The translations under genes and the position numbers were made by a program. The notes under the pieces were generated by a model that worked only from the letters and a program-made list of their open reading frames with translations, had not been told where the DNA came from and did not search any database. This document shows positions 8,827-18,607 of a stretch of DNA of 64,000 nt, piece by piece. The stretch is from Bacteroidia bacterium. Lineage in GTDB: Bacteria > Bacteroidota > Bacteroidia > Bacteroidales > Prolixibacteraceae. Location of the stretch: positions 52,727-116,726 of the forward strand of contig JAPLDT010000101.1 in assembly GCA_026391315.1 (NCBI GenBank). Reading direction: 5' to 3'. Each line of letters starts with the position of its first letter. Position 1 is the first letter of the stretch.

Positions 8827-10341
8827 ATGAAAGAAAAAGTAATTAAATACTTATTCATAGCGGTGTCCCTTATTATTTCCCTGGGATCCTGCGATAAGGC
8901 ATTCTTAGATGTCAAGCCGAAGGGCCAGTTTCTATCGGCCAACTATTATGCAGACAAAGATCAGGCATATGCTGCATTGGTCGGAGTTTATGATGTCCTG
9001 AGAAAAAATTCAGGAGGCTTCGAAAATATGATTACCATGATGAACGCTGGTTCTGATGACAATTATGCCGGAGGCGGTGGAGCAACAGACGGTGCTGGTA
9101 TTCAGGGCTTTTCAAACTATACGCTGAATGCTGTTATTATGCCGGGAAGCTTCTGGAGCGATCATTATCAGGGAATTTTTAGAGGTAATACATTGCTGTC
9201 CAAGTTGACAGGTGTTAACATGGATGCCACACTCAAGTCAAGATTCACGGCAGAGGTTAAAGCATTGCGTGCATTGTATTATTTCAACCTCGTAAGAATG
9301 TTCAAAAATGTTCCGCTTCTTCTGGAACCATTGACAGCAACTAATATGTACGAAGTGGTTCAGTCTACTCCTGCTGCTATTTACACGCAGATTGAGAAGG
9401 ATCTGACGGAGGCAATTGCCGATCTTCCCAGCACAGTTACTGCGTCTACCGAAGCTGGCCGCCTCACAAAAGGAGCAGCACAGGCACTACTCGGAAAAGT
9501 CTATCTTTATGAGAATAAGGGATCCCAGGCAGCTGCTACATTGGCCCTGGTCAATGGTACTCCCGGTGGAACCAGCCAGTATGGTTACAGACTACTTTCC
9601 AGTTACAGTGATCTTTGGGTGACAAGCAATAAATTCAATACAGAATCGATTATTGAAACATCTCACAGCAGCACAGGTGCTTCCGGTTGGGGCAACTGGG
9701 GTAGTAGCAGTGATGAGGGTAATTCAGTTTGTGTTATGGTAGGTCCGAGAAGTTATTCAAGACCTGCAGGTTCCAGCGCACCTGATGTTCCTTCAGGATG
9801 GAGTTTCAATGTTTTCACACAGGATTTCTATGATGCCATGAAATCAGATCCGAGATTCGGAGCAACAGTTTTCGATATGAAAGCTTATAAGGCCGCTTCT
9901 AAGGCCGATTACATTGGCGGTTATATGGATACAGGATACTTCCTGAATAAATTCTTACCCAGGACTTCAGATGTTTCTACTGGCCCGGGCGATCAGGTTC
10001 TGAATTACAAACAAGATACCTATATCATCCGTTTGGCGGATACCTATCTGCTGGAAGCTGAAGCGTTAGGAGCTACAGGTGCCAGGGCACAGGCATTGCT
10101 GGATGCAGTAAGGGCCAGAGTCGGGCTTCCTTCCGTTCCTGTAACACTGGCTGCTATCAAAGCTGAAAGAAGAATGGAACTTGCAGGCGAAGGTCATCGT
10201 TTCTTCGACCTTGTAAGATGGGGTGATGCACCTGCAAAACTTGGAAGCAGGGGTTTTGTGGCTAGTAAAAACGAAATTTTCCCAATTCCTTACAGGGAAT
10301 TGCAAGGAACTAAACTGGTTCAAAATCCGGGTTACAATTAA
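8827..10341 (+). CDS. SusD/RagB-type surface glycan-binding lipoprotein (PUL 1)
   Basis: This alpha-helical TPR-like protein caps SusC and captures oligosaccharides at the cell surface. The start at 8827 gives a lipoprotein signal ending SLGSC, with Cys near residue 22; an ATG 87 bases upstream would add a hydrophilic stretch before it. Family signatures are FLDVKPKGQF after the Cys, EVKALRALYYFNLVRMF, RLTKGAAQALLGKVYLYE, and the C-terminal ERRMELAGEGHRFFDLVRWGDA and PIPYREL blocks. At 504 residues it is of standard size. It follows susC by 99 bases and is co-transcribed with it. Confidence 0.94.
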   Translation: MKEKVIKYLFIAVSLIISLGSCDKAFLDVKPKGQFLSANYYADKDQAYAALVGVYDVLRKNSGGFENMITMMNAGSDDNYAGGGGATDGAGIQGFSNYTLNAVIMPGSFWSDHYQGIFRGNTLLSKLTGVNMDATLKSRFTAEVKALRALYYFNLVRMFKNVPLLLEPLTATNMYEVVQSTPAAIYTQIEKDLTEAIADLPSTVTASTEAGRLTKGAAQALLGKVYLYENKGSQAAATLALVNGTPGGTSQYGYRLLSSYSDLWVTSNKFNTESIIETSHSSTGASGWGNWGSSSDEGNSVCVMVGPRSYSRPAGSSAPDVPSGWSFNVFTQDFYDAMKSDPRFGATVFDMKAYKAASKADYIGGYMDTGYFLNKFLPRTSDVSTGPGDQVLNYKQDTYIIRLADTYLLEAEALGATGARAQALLDAVRARVGLPSVPVTLAAIKAERRMELAGEGHRFFDLVRWGDAPAKLGSRGFVASKNEIFPIPYRELQGTKLVQNPGYN

Positions 10342-10367
10342 TTAGCTATCTAATAAAATATACGAAC

Positions 10368-11480
10368 ATGAAGAAAATAACAATGATCTACAGTTTTGCA
10401 TTGCTGATTCTCATTTCAGCTGCAAGTTGTACTTTAAAAGATGGTATCGACCAAGATGTATCCTTCTTAAAAACGGCTGTTTCCGGAAATGTCAATAAGA
10501 TCTTTGATATCACCAACGATAACTCAGGAAAGGTTAAGATTACTCCGACAGGAGAAGGCGTAACCTCATTCCTGGTTAGTTTCGGACATGGAACGGGTTC
10601 GAGTGCCTCTGCAACAGTGTTGACAGGTGGAAACACAACGCATGTATACCCTGAAGGATCCTACACCGTTTCAGTAGCAGCCAGCGACATTGCCGGGGTT
10701 GTAACTACTACAACTTATCCATTGGTGGTTACCTACAGGGCTCCTGAAAATATCGCAGTGACCCTGTCGCAATCGGTTCACAACCTGAAAGTGAAGGCCA
10801 AAGCTGATTATGCTGCATCGTATATGGTTTATTTTGGGGATGTTGCCAATGAAGCAGGTACTGCCCTTGCAACAGGCGCTGAAATTTCCCATGACTATGC
10901 AACTTCGGGCAATTACAATGTAAAGGTTGTCGCTTTGAGTGGCGGCGCTGCCAAATCAGAGAAAACGACTGCCATCGTTGTCACAGATCCTTTCGGATTA
11001 CCAATTGATTTTGACAATGCTTTTGTAAGCTATTTCTTTGGCACTTTTGGAGATGGACAGCAGTTTGCAACGGTTGCAAATCCTAGTGCAACGGGATTGA
11101 ACACGAGTGCAAAAGTTGGTAAATTCACCAGAGGCGCCCAGGGATGGAGCGGAACATACAGTCCTTTGAATGTCCCTATTGATTTTGCCAATGGTAAGAA
11201 GATTAAGGTATTGGTTTACAATCCAGATCCTGCACTTGTTGGCAAGAAGTTGAATGTGGAATTGGAGGCTGCCGTCGGCGGAACTCCAAGTAATGGAGTT
11301 GCTGTTTTGAAAGTGGCACTGACCACTTCCGGAGCATGGGAAGAACTGGTATTTGATTACGGAACCATTGCTGCAATTCCGGCAACGACCAAATTCAATC
11401 AGCTTGTACTGCGTTTCAACGATTCAGCCGATGGCGCCGGTGCTGTAATTTATGTTGATAATTTTAGATTAACCAATTAA
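10368..11480 (+). CDS. PKD-like surface glycan-binding lipoprotein with C-terminal CBM-like domain
   Basis: This is a lipoprotein (signal MKKITMIYSFALLILISAASC) in the SusE/SGBP position directly after SusD. Two Ig/PKD-like repeats are visible, each with a pattern like FLVSFGHGTG...THVYPEGSYTVSVAASD and YMVYFGDVANE...SHDYATSGNYNVKVVA. The last ~160 residues form a beta-sandwich-like domain (ANGKKIKVLVYNPDP, FDYGTIAAIPATTKFNQLVLRF, VIYVDNFRL) that resembles carbohydrate-binding modules of laminarin loci. It has no catalytic motif. It likely binds the polymer on the cell surface and passes it to the hydrolases. Confidence 0.82.
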   Translation: MKKITMIYSFALLILISAASCTLKDGIDQDVSFLKTAVSGNVNKIFDITNDNSGKVKITPTGEGVTSFLVSFGHGTGSSASATVLTGGNTTHVYPEGSYTVSVAASDIAGVVTTTTYPLVVTYRAPENIAVTLSQSVHNLKVKAKADYAASYMVYFGDVANEAGTALATGAEISHDYATSGNYNVKVVALSGGAAKSEKTTAIVVTDPFGLPIDFDNAFVSYFFGTFGDGQQFATVANPSATGLNTSAKVGKFTRGAQGWSGTYSPLNVPIDFANGKKIKVLVYNPDPALVGKKLNVELEAAVGGTPSNGVAVLKVALTTSGAWEELVFDYGTIAAIPATTKFNQLVLRFNDSADGAGAVIYVDNFRLTN

Positions 11481-11490
11481 TAATAAAGAT

Positions 11491-12429
11491 ATGAGAAAAA
11501 CATTCAAATACCTTTTGGGTGTAATAATGGTATTTAGCATACATTACAGTTGTACCAATACCAGCTATTCATTAGGAGATCTTACTGCTCCATCCAATAT
11601 TGTAATCACCGCAGATGTCGTTGGAGCGACCACTGCAAGTCCTTCCGGCGATGGATCCGGTGATGTGAAAATCACCGTAACTGCCAAGGACGCGCTCTCT
11701 TTTAAAGTCGACTATGATGCAAATACTCCTTTGGATTTGGTCTATTTGCCAACTGGGTCGGTAACTAAAAAGTATACTGCTCTTGGTCTTAACACCTATA
11801 CGATCACCGCGGTAGCTTATGGCAAAGGTGGTACATCCTCTACTTTAACAAAGAATGTTACTGTCAGAAGCGATTTTACCGTTGCTCCAAACATTGTATC
11901 CAGCTTAACCAATGGTACTTCCAGAACATGGGTTGTTGACAAGAGTGTTGCTGGTCATTTCGGTGTAGGTCCCTGGTCTAATTCATCTGCTGGTCCGGAG
12001 TGGTGGGCAGCCGGTGTGAACGAGAAAGTTGCATGTTGTAACTGTTTCTATACAGCAACGTTTACTTTTGCTAAAGTTGCCGCTACCGGTACATACACAC
12101 TCCAGGTAACCAGTCCTGATGGCGTATTCACCAAAACAGGTTCTTTGACAGCTATTCCAGGTATTCCTGGTTCTGGTGGAGAAGGATGTTACAGCTATTC
12201 CGGAGGAACCAGTGCTTTCACCTTTGGTCCTTCCACTACCGGTATTCCTGCTTCAGCCCCTTCTACCAAGACTGCGATAAATGTAGCAGGAAATGCAGCT
12301 TTCATTGGATACGGTTCACTTCAGAATGAGTACGAAATTATGGTTATCACTCCTACTTACATGTATCTTAGGGCTCAGGGTACTGAGACGGGCAATGCCT
12401 GGTACCTGAAGTTGAAACCGATTAATTAG
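11491..12429 (+). CDS. PUL surface lipoprotein, PKD-like N-terminus and Cys-rich C-terminal domain
   Basis: This is a second putative glycan-binding lipoprotein, 10 bases after the first. The signal ends HYSC near residue 21. The N-terminal half resembles one PKD/Ig repeat (GDVKITVTAKDALSFKVDYD ... YTITAVAYGKGG). The C-terminal half is distinct: RTWVVDKS, HFGVGPWS, EWWAAGVNEK, then a tight cysteine cluster (ACCNCFY) and a later GGEGCYSYSGG. These could form disulfides or a small metal site. Aromatic residues abundant in this half suit a sugar platform. I do not recognise a named family, and catalytic function is not evident. Confidence 0.72.
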   Translation: MRKTFKYLLGVIMVFSIHYSCTNTSYSLGDLTAPSNIVITADVVGATTASPSGDGSGDVKITVTAKDALSFKVDYDANTPLDLVYLPTGSVTKKYTALGLNTYTITAVAYGKGGTSSTLTKNVTVRSDFTVAPNIVSSLTNGTSRTWVVDKSVAGHFGVGPWSNSSAGPEWWAAGVNEKVACCNCFYTATFTFAKVAATGTYTLQVTSPDGVFTKTGSLTAIPGIPGSGGEGCYSYSGGTSAFTFGPSTTGIPASAPSTKTAINVAGNAAFIGYGSLQNEYEIMVITPTYMYLRAQGTETGNAWYLKLKPIN

Positions 12430-12477
12430 TTACCTCTTACCTGAAGTAGATCTGGATAATCTACTTTAAAAACGAAT

Positions 12478-12508
12478 AAAATGGAGGAGGTTCTACTCCT
12501 CCATTTTT
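12478..12508 (+). terminator. Intrinsic terminator between the binding-protein and hydrolase parts of PUL 1
   Basis: Stem aaatggaggag pairs with ctcctccattt around a 6-nt loop (gttcta), followed by T-rich sequence. It would end or attenuate the susCD-SGBP transcript before the GH16 gene, so the enzymes may be expressed at a lower level or from their own promoter. Confidence 0.85.
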
Positions 12509-12539
12509 ATTCCCTCTGATTTGGAAGTAATACAGCTTT

Positions 12540-13760
12540 ATGATACCTCAAAAGATTTTTTCAATTATTTCTGCAGGCGTTTTGTGCATCATCTTTATTT
12601 CCTGTAGTAAAAAGAGTGATACTACTCCGGTGCCTGATCCGGGCCAGACTGTTCTACCTGAAGTTAGTGTACTGAATGTTAGTCAGCCAATTACAACAAA
12701 CAGCACCACCTTACAGTTTTATATCAACCTGAATAAATCATCAACTTCTGTAGTTTCGGTGGATTATTCTTTGGTCGATGGTACAGCTGTTTCGCCCAAA
12801 GATTATGTTTCTGCTTCAGGGACCCTTACCATCCCGGCAGGAAAAGTTCAGGCAACTGTTGATGTTCAGGTAAAAGGAGATCCAACCAATCTTCGGAGAG
12901 CCAATGTCCAATTTGCGCTTCAGCTTAGTAAGCCAGTGCAGTGTACCTTGGCTACAACAACCGCTTATGCCACCATTTTAACAGAAGATGGCACCTATTT
13001 GCCAACCGACAATACTGGTTACTCAACTCCCATGACCTATTCTGGCTACACCCTGACTTGGAGTGATGAATTTTCAGGGAGCACTTTGGATCTAAATACC
13101 TGGGAACAGGAAATTGGTAACGGAAGTGGTGGTTGGGGTAACAATGAACTTGAGTACTATACCAATAGCCCCAAGAACTGTTTCCTGTCAAACGGAAACC
13201 TTATCATTGAAGCGCGTAAGGAAGCAATTGGTGGATTCAATTACTCCTCCACGAGGATGAAAACCCAAGATAAGAAAACATTTAAATTCGGACGAATTGA
13301 TATTCGTGTCAAATTGCCCGTCGGTAAAGGTATTTGGCCTGCACTGTGGATGCTGGGGTCAAACATCACATCTGTTGGATGGCCGGCTTGCGGGGAGATG
13401 GATATCATGGAGTTGATTGGAACCTATCCTTCCAGGGTGTATTCAACCATGCACTGGAAATCTGCATCCGGAGCGCATGCATCAAAAGGATTAAATTACA
13501 ATTTGACTTCAGGAGATTTTTCGCAGCAGTTTCACGTTTTCAGTATGGTTTGGACACAGGACCTTATAAAAAATTATGTCGATGACGTACTTTTTCTCAC
13601 GGTATCAAGTGCAGATGTGGGAGCTTCCAATTATCCGTTTAATGCCAATCAGTTTTTCATATTTAATGTAGCTGTAGGTGGCGATTGGCCCGGACCACCG
13701 GATGCTTCAACTCCTTTTCCACAAAGAATGTTTGTTGATTATGTCAGGGTTTTTCAATAA
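12540..13760 (+). CDS. GH16 endo-beta-glucanase (laminarinase-like) lipoprotein with Calx-beta domain
   Basis: This is a retaining endo-beta-1,3(4)-glucanase, probably at the cell surface. The signal peptide ends IIFISC, giving a lipoprotein with CSKKSD after cleavage. Residues ~40-140 form a Calx-beta-like domain (NSTTLQFYINL, SVDYSLVDGTAVSPKDY). The GH16 domain runs from ~165 to the end, starting LTWSDEFSGSTLD. The catalytic signature GEMDIMELIG near 285-294 has the ExDxxE arrangement of nucleophile and acid/base. WGNNELEYYT and FNVAVGGDWPG are typical of bacterial laminarinases. It is the first hydrolase after the terminator at 12478 and is followed by GH30. Exact linkage specificity is inferred. 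Confidence 0.93.
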   Translation: MIPQKIFSIISAGVLCIIFISCSKKSDTTPVPDPGQTVLPEVSVLNVSQPITTNSTTLQFYINLNKSSTSVVSVDYSLVDGTAVSPKDYVSASGTLTIPAGKVQATVDVQVKGDPTNLRRANVQFALQLSKPVQCTLATTTAYATILTEDGTYLPTDNTGYSTPMTYSGYTLTWSDEFSGSTLDLNTWEQEIGNGSGGWGNNELEYYTNSPKNCFLSNGNLIIEARKEAIGGFNYSSTRMKTQDKKTFKFGRIDIRVKLPVGKGIWPALWMLGSNITSVGWPACGEMDIMELIGTYPSRVYSTMHWKSASGAHASKGLNYNLTSGDFSQQFHVFSMVWTQDLIKNYVDDVLFLTVSSADVGASNYPFNANQFFIFNVAVGGDWPGPPDASTPFPQRMFVDYVRVFQ

Positions 13761-13822
13761 GAGACTAAGTTCCGGTTCGCTATTTTGACGTCAAGTTTTA
13801 TTCTTGTAAATAAGATTTATAT

Positions 13823-15292
13823 ATGCCTTCCCTTTCTGTTTACCGATTCAATTCGTGGCTGTTGATCATTGTGCTAATGGTTGTTATGGCCAGTTGTGAT
13901 AAAGGTAAAAAAGATATAGTTACACCCCCGGTTATTCCTCCAATAACAGATCCGGGAGGGACAGCCAAAAGTGATGTGCAATTTTGGCTTACCAACCCTG
14001 ATCAATTGATTTATCTGAAGAAGCAAAATACAGTCATGAATTTTAGCAGTTCATCCAACTATAATCCATCCATTGTTGTCGATACAACACAAACTTTTCA
14101 GACCATGGACGGATTCGGATTTGCATTGACCGGAGGCAGCGCCTATCTGATCAATTTATTGCCTTCTGCCGATAAGGTCTCTTTGCTGAATGAGCTTTTT
14201 ACCTCCGACAGTACCTTTATCGGTATTAATTATCTGCGCATCAGTATAGGTGCCTCTGACCTGGATGCTAAAGTTTTCTCCTACGATGATATGCCTTCCA
14301 ATCAGACAGATCCCCAGTTGCAAAATTTCAATATTGAGCCCGACAAGGTCAACTTGATTCCTATACTCAAATCCATCATTGCGATAAATCCCGGGATTAA
14401 AATTTTAGGTTCACCCTGGTCGGCGCCTGCCTGGATGAAATCCAACCAAAGTACGGTAGGCGGAAGTTTGAAACCGGAGAACTACAGCATATACGCCAAT
14501 TATCTGGTAAAATACATCAAGGCAATGGAGGCGCAGGGTATTAAAATTGACGCCATTACTCCCCAAAATGAACCATTAAATCCCAACAACAACCCCAGTA
14601 TGGTTATGACGGCCTTGGAGCAGACAGAGTTTATCAAAACTCATTTGGGACCTGCCTTTCAGGCTGCTGGGATTACTACCAAAATCATAGTCTACGACCA
14701 CAATTGCGATGTGCCCTCCTATCCGCTGACTGTTCTCAGCGATGCAAATGCCAGAAAATATGTTGATGGTTCTGCATTCCATCTGTATGCCGGTGATATA
14801 AGCGCCCTGACCCAGGTTCACAACGCCTATCCTGATAAGAACGTCTATTTCACGGAGCAATGGGTTGGTGGTCCCAGTAATTTTGCAGGTGACCTGAAAT
14901 GGCATGTCAAGAATCTTATCATCGGGGCATCGCGCAACTGGAGCAAGAATGTGATTGAATGGAATCTGGCTTCGGATCCAAATTATTACCCGCACACAAC
15001 CGGCGGATGTTCAACCTGTTTGGGAGCTCTTACCATTGGAACCACGGTGAACAGAAACGTTGGCTATTACATCATTGGTCATGCGTCAAAATTCGTAAAA
15101 ACCGGATCCGTAAGAATAGCTTCCAACAACATGGGTAGTTTGTCCAATGTAGCTTTCAAAACCCCTGCCGGGAAAAAAGTTTTGATTGTGCTCAATGAAA
15201 GTAGTGCATCCCAAACCTTTAACATACAGTTTAATGAGTTGATTGTAACCTCTACACTTGCTGGTGGAGCGGTAGGGACTTACAGTTGGTGA
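13823..15292 (+). CDS. GH30 glucanase/glucosidase lipoprotein
   Basis: This is a clan GH-A (beta/alpha)8 retaining hydrolase, probably acting on beta-1,6 branches or on gluco-oligosaccharides of the glucan. Its lipoprotein signal ends VVMASC (residue ~26), followed by charged residues, so a surface location is likely. GH30 features: QTMDGFGFALTGGSA near 92-106, the acid/base Glu in TPQNEPLN near 244-251, the nucleophile Glu in YFTEQWVG near 341-348, and a C-terminal beta-domain ending AGGAVGTYSW. It is 489 residues long. It is a clear paralogue of the GH30 at 19081, but that copy has an ordinary signal peptide. Family call firm, linkage inferred. Confidence 0.93.
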   Translation: MPSLSVYRFNSWLLIIVLMVVMASCDKGKKDIVTPPVIPPITDPGGTAKSDVQFWLTNPDQLIYLKKQNTVMNFSSSSNYNPSIVVDTTQTFQTMDGFGFALTGGSAYLINLLPSADKVSLLNELFTSDSTFIGINYLRISIGASDLDAKVFSYDDMPSNQTDPQLQNFNIEPDKVNLIPILKSIIAINPGIKILGSPWSAPAWMKSNQSTVGGSLKPENYSIYANYLVKYIKAMEAQGIKIDAITPQNEPLNPNNNPSMVMTALEQTEFIKTHLGPAFQAAGITTKIIVYDHNCDVPSYPLTVLSDANARKYVDGSAFHLYAGDISALTQVHNAYPDKNVYFTEQWVGGPSNFAGDLKWHVKNLIIGASRNWSKNVIEWNLASDPNYYPHTTGGCSTCLGALTIGTTVNRNVGYYIIGHASKFVKTGSVRIASNNMGSLSNVAFKTPAGKKVLIVLNESSASQTFNIQFNELIVTSTLAGGAVGTYSW

Positions 15293-15343
15293 ATAAATAT
15301 TTAGAACAACCCAAATGAAATTGTTAATTAAAATTCAAATAAA

Positions 15344-17599
15344 ATGAGTTCATATAAATTATCTGTTTTATCGAGTCTGATTTTCTTTGCAGCGGTTGCC
15401 ATCTCATGCAATCATTCTGAAAAAAAGAGTGATAAAATTGAAATCAGGGTAGAACAATTGCTTGAAAAAATGACGTTGGATGATAAAATTGGGCAAATGA
15501 CTCAGGTCGATCCCGGTTTTGCAGGCGGCGATGAACAATTAAAAAAATCGGTCCGGGATGGGAGGTATGGATCAATCCTGAACTTGTGGGGTGTTGAGAA
15601 AGTGAATGAAATGCAGAAAATTGCCATAGAAGAGAGCAGATTGGGCATTCCTTTGCTAATTGGCAGGGATGTAATTCACGGATACAGAACCATCTTCCCA
15701 ATTCCGCTTGGTATGGCGGCCTCCTGGAACCCCGAAATTGTTAAAAAGGCATTTCGTATTTCAGCCATTGAGTGTTCATCTCAAGGAATAAAATGGACCT
15801 TTGCCCCGATGATCGACATCACCTGGGATCCCAGATGGGGTAGAATTGCTGAGGGATGCGGAGAAGATCCCTACCTGGCTTCCACCTTGTCGAAAGCAAT
15901 GGTTGAGGGAATTCAGGGTGATAACCTGACCGACCCGACAGCCGTTGCGGCTTGCGCAAAACATTTCGCGGGATATGGCTTTTCTGAAGGGGGCCGCGAC
16001 TACAATACCACCTATATTTCTGAACCGGTTTTGAGAAACGTGGTTCTGAAACCTTTCAAGGCTGCCAAAGATGCAGGCGCCCTTACTTTTATGTCAGGAT
16101 TCAATGATCTGAATGGAGTTCCGGCTACAGGTAACGAATTTACATTGAGGCAGATATTGCGCAAGGAGTGGGGTTTTCAGGGAATGGTGGTCAGTGACTG
16201 GTCCTCAATTTCAGAGATGATCTCTCATGGATTCTGTGCCAACGAGAAGGAAGCTGCTTACAAGGCATTAACAGCGGGCGTAGATATGGAAATGTCGAGT
16301 TTTACCTATGCCGGTAACCTAAAGACGCTCCTTAAAGAGGGTAAAATTGATCAGAAGCTGGTGGATGATGCAGTTAGAAATATTTTGAGGGTCAAGTTTA
16401 AACTTGGATTGTTTGAAAACCCATACGTCAATCCTGAAGCCCAGAAACAGGTGCTGAATCCTGAATTTCTTGATCATGCAAGAACAGTAGCAAGGGAAAG
16501 CGCTGTTTTGCTTAAAAACAAAAACAAAACCCTACCGCTTTCACCCAAAATTCATTCGGTAGCCGTCATTGGACCGCTTGCCGATTCTCCGCGCGACCAA
16601 CTGGGAACCTGGGTCTTCGACGGGAAAGCTGAAAACTCTGTAACCCCGTTAACTGCCTTGAAAGAGCTATTGGGAGCTGATAAGGTGAACTATATCAAAG
16701 GATTACAATACAGTCGCGACAAGAATAAAAGTGAGTTTGCAAAAACAGTTGCCCTGGCAAAACAATCTGATGCAATTGTCTATTTTGGCGGTGAAGAATG
16801 GATACTATCCGGTGAAGGACAATGCCGGGGTGAAATCAACATGCCTGGTGCTCAGGACGAGCTAATAGAAGCGCTGGCAAGTACCGGAAAACCCCTGGTA
16901 GTTGTGATCATGGCTGGCCGGCCACTTGCGATTGGAAATTTGCTTGCAAAAGCTGATGCGGTTTTGTATGGATGGCACGGTGGCTCCATGGCCGGACCTG
17001 CACTGGCAGACCTGATCTTTGGAAAAGAATCACCTTCCGGAAAGTTGCCGGTGACTTTTGTGAAAGGATCCGGACAGATTCCTTTTTATTACTACCACAA
17101 CAATACCGGAAGACCAGCCTCAGCAAAAAATTGGACTCCCATGGACAGCATTCCGGTGGTCAATCCGCAGACTTCGCTCGGATACAAATCATTCCAGCTT
17201 GATTATGGGTTTACGCCTCTTCTCCCATTTGGATTTGGCTTGAGCTATACCACCTTCAACTATTCTGATTTAAAGCTATCCGCGATGTCGATGTCGACAA
17301 CCGGATCTATTGAGATAAAGGCCAATGTTGCCAATTCTGGCGATATGGATGCCGATGAAATCGTCCAGTTGTACATTCGCGACAGAGTTGGCTCAATTAC
17401 ACGCCCGGTCAAGGAGCTGAAAGGATACAAAAGAGTTACCATCAAACAGGGGAAAAATGTTGAGATTATTTTCAGATTGGAAGCAAAAGATCTGGAGTTT
17501 TTCAACGGCAAGGCCAATGTGATTGAACCGGGTGAGTTTGACGTTTGGATCGGGCCCAATTCAGCAGAAGGTTTACATGGAGAGTTCACCATCCATTGA
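15344..17599 (+). CDS. GH3 beta-glucosidase lipoprotein
   Basis: This exo-acting retaining beta-glucosidase releases glucose from the glucan oligomers made by GH16 and GH30. The signal ends AVAISC, so it is lipid-anchored (inner face of the outer membrane, or the surface). Domains: (beta/alpha)8 barrel with LLIGRDVIHGYRTIFPIPLG and AKHFAGYGFSEGGRDYNTT, nucleophile Asp in MVVSDWSS near residue 284, then the alpha/beta sandwich (SAVLLKNKNKTLPLSP) carrying the acid/base region, and a C-terminal fibronectin III-like domain (DEIVQLYIRDRVGSITRPVKELKGY). The length of 751 residues resembles BglX. It follows GH30 by 51 bases. Confidence 0.95.
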   Translation: MSSYKLSVLSSLIFFAAVAISCNHSEKKSDKIEIRVEQLLEKMTLDDKIGQMTQVDPGFAGGDEQLKKSVRDGRYGSILNLWGVEKVNEMQKIAIEESRLGIPLLIGRDVIHGYRTIFPIPLGMAASWNPEIVKKAFRISAIECSSQGIKWTFAPMIDITWDPRWGRIAEGCGEDPYLASTLSKAMVEGIQGDNLTDPTAVAACAKHFAGYGFSEGGRDYNTTYISEPVLRNVVLKPFKAAKDAGALTFMSGFNDLNGVPATGNEFTLRQILRKEWGFQGMVVSDWSSISEMISHGFCANEKEAAYKALTAGVDMEMSSFTYAGNLKTLLKEGKIDQKLVDDAVRNILRVKFKLGLFENPYVNPEAQKQVLNPEFLDHARTVARESAVLLKNKNKTLPLSPKIHSVAVIGPLADSPRDQLGTWVFDGKAENSVTPLTALKELLGADKVNYIKGLQYSRDKNKSEFAKTVALAKQSDAIVYFGGEEWILSGEGQCRGEINMPGAQDELIEALASTGKPLVVVIMAGRPLAIGNLLAKADAVLYGWHGGSMAGPALADLIFGKESPSGKLPVTFVKGSGQIPFYYYHNNTGRPASAKNWTPMDSIPVVNPQTSLGYKSFQLDYGFTPLLPFGFGLSYTTFNYSDLKLSAMSMSTTGSIEIKANVANSGDMDADEIVQLYIRDRVGSITRPVKELKGYKRVTIKQGKNVEIIFRLEAKDLEFFNGKANVIEPGEFDVWIGPNSAEGLHGEFTIH

Positions 17600-17608
17600 A
17601 CAACAATT

Positions 17609-17684
17609 TTTTGTGACCTTTGTGGTTAAACTTTTAAATTTCACCACGAAGTACACAAAGGAAAGCACAAAGGAGTCACAAAGG
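17609..17684 (+). repeat. Dispersed ~75-bp hairpin repeat, copy 1
   Basis: Lies between GH3 and the second GH16. It shares the opening ttgtgacctttgtggt, the AT-rich middle aaacttttaa, cattcaccac/tttcaccac and the cacaaagg-rich tail with the copy at 30682. The arm tttgtggt pairs with accacgaa less well here than in copy 2, so this copy is partly decayed. Confidence 0.8.
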
Positions 17685-17717
17685 GATCTGTATTTTAATA
17701 ACTTAAATATTCTAATC

Positions 17718-18542
17718 ATGACCAGGCATTTATTTAATTTGCTGATATTCGTTTTTCTTTTTAACGGAATTGCGAATGCACAATCAAAATCTTTTACAGT
17801 ACCATCTGACACTAAGTACAAACTGGTGTGGAGTGATGAGTTTGATTACTCAGGTTTGCCAGATTCTAAGAAATGGAGTTTTGATGTGGACGGAAATGCC
17901 TCCGGTTGGGGAAATAATGAAGCTCAATTCTATACCAAAGACCGGATTCAAAATGCTGAGGTGAAGGATGGTTTTCTAAGTATCACCGCTTTAAAAGAGG
18001 ATTTTCAGGGCAAGAAATATACCTCAGCCAGGTTGCGGACGGCAACCAAGGGCGACTGGCTGTACGGTCGACTGGAGGTCAGGGCAAAATTGCCGGATGG
18101 AAGAGGCATGTGGCCGGCCATCTGGATGTTACCGACTGATTGGAAATATGGCGGTTGGCCAGCATCCGGTGAAATTGATATCATGGAGAATGTGGGTTAC
18201 GATCCATACGTGATAGTTGCTTCAGCCCATACCAGGTCATACAACCATGTTCAGGGCACCCAGAAAAATAACAAATTGAATATCCCCGACTGCTATACAA
18301 ATTTCCATGTTTATGCACTCGAATGGGAAGCCTCCGAATACCGGGTGTTTGTAGATGATCAGCTCTATTTTACTTTCAAAAATGAGGGGACTGGTTTTAA
18401 AGCCTGGCCTTTTGATCAAAAATTTCATTTGATACTGAATGTTGCCGTTGGTGGCAACTGGGGTGGACAAAAGGGAATTGACGACAATATTTTCCCATGT
18501 TCGATGGTTATTGATTATGTACGTGTTTTTCAAAAGAAATAA
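17718..18542 (+). CDS. GH16 endo-beta-glucanase, secreted (second copy)
   Basis: This is a compact laminarinase-like GH16 enzyme without accessory domains. The ATG at 17718 starts a standard signal peptide (LLIFVFLFNGIANAQS, no Cys), so a periplasmic or secreted location is expected. An open frame upstream runs through the dispersed repeat and lacks sense. The domain begins YKLVWSDEFDYSG; WGNNEAQFYTKDR and GRGMWPAIWML are conserved; the catalytic GEIDIMENVG lies near residues 151-160; it ends VIDYVRVFQKK. At 274 residues it is a minimal catalytic domain. It probably trims oligomers after import, complementing the lipoprotein GH16 at 12540. Confidence 0.93.
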   Translation: MTRHLFNLLIFVFLFNGIANAQSKSFTVPSDTKYKLVWSDEFDYSGLPDSKKWSFDVDGNASGWGNNEAQFYTKDRIQNAEVKDGFLSITALKEDFQGKKYTSARLRTATKGDWLYGRLEVRAKLPDGRGMWPAIWMLPTDWKYGGWPASGEIDIMENVGYDPYVIVASAHTRSYNHVQGTQKNNKLNIPDCYTNFHVYALEWEASEYRVFVDDQLYFTFKNEGTGFKAWPFDQKFHLILNVAVGGNWGGQKGIDDNIFPCSMVIDYVRVFQKK

Positions 18543-18607
18543 AATTCAAACAGTTACTAAAAGAATCATCGGTAAAAAATACGCTAACTTTACAAAAAAA
18601 AAGGATT

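Noticed and set aside
17523..17717. Upstream extension of the second GH16 gene
   Set aside because: It overlaps the end of GH3 and reads through the dispersed repeat; the signal peptide starts at 17718.
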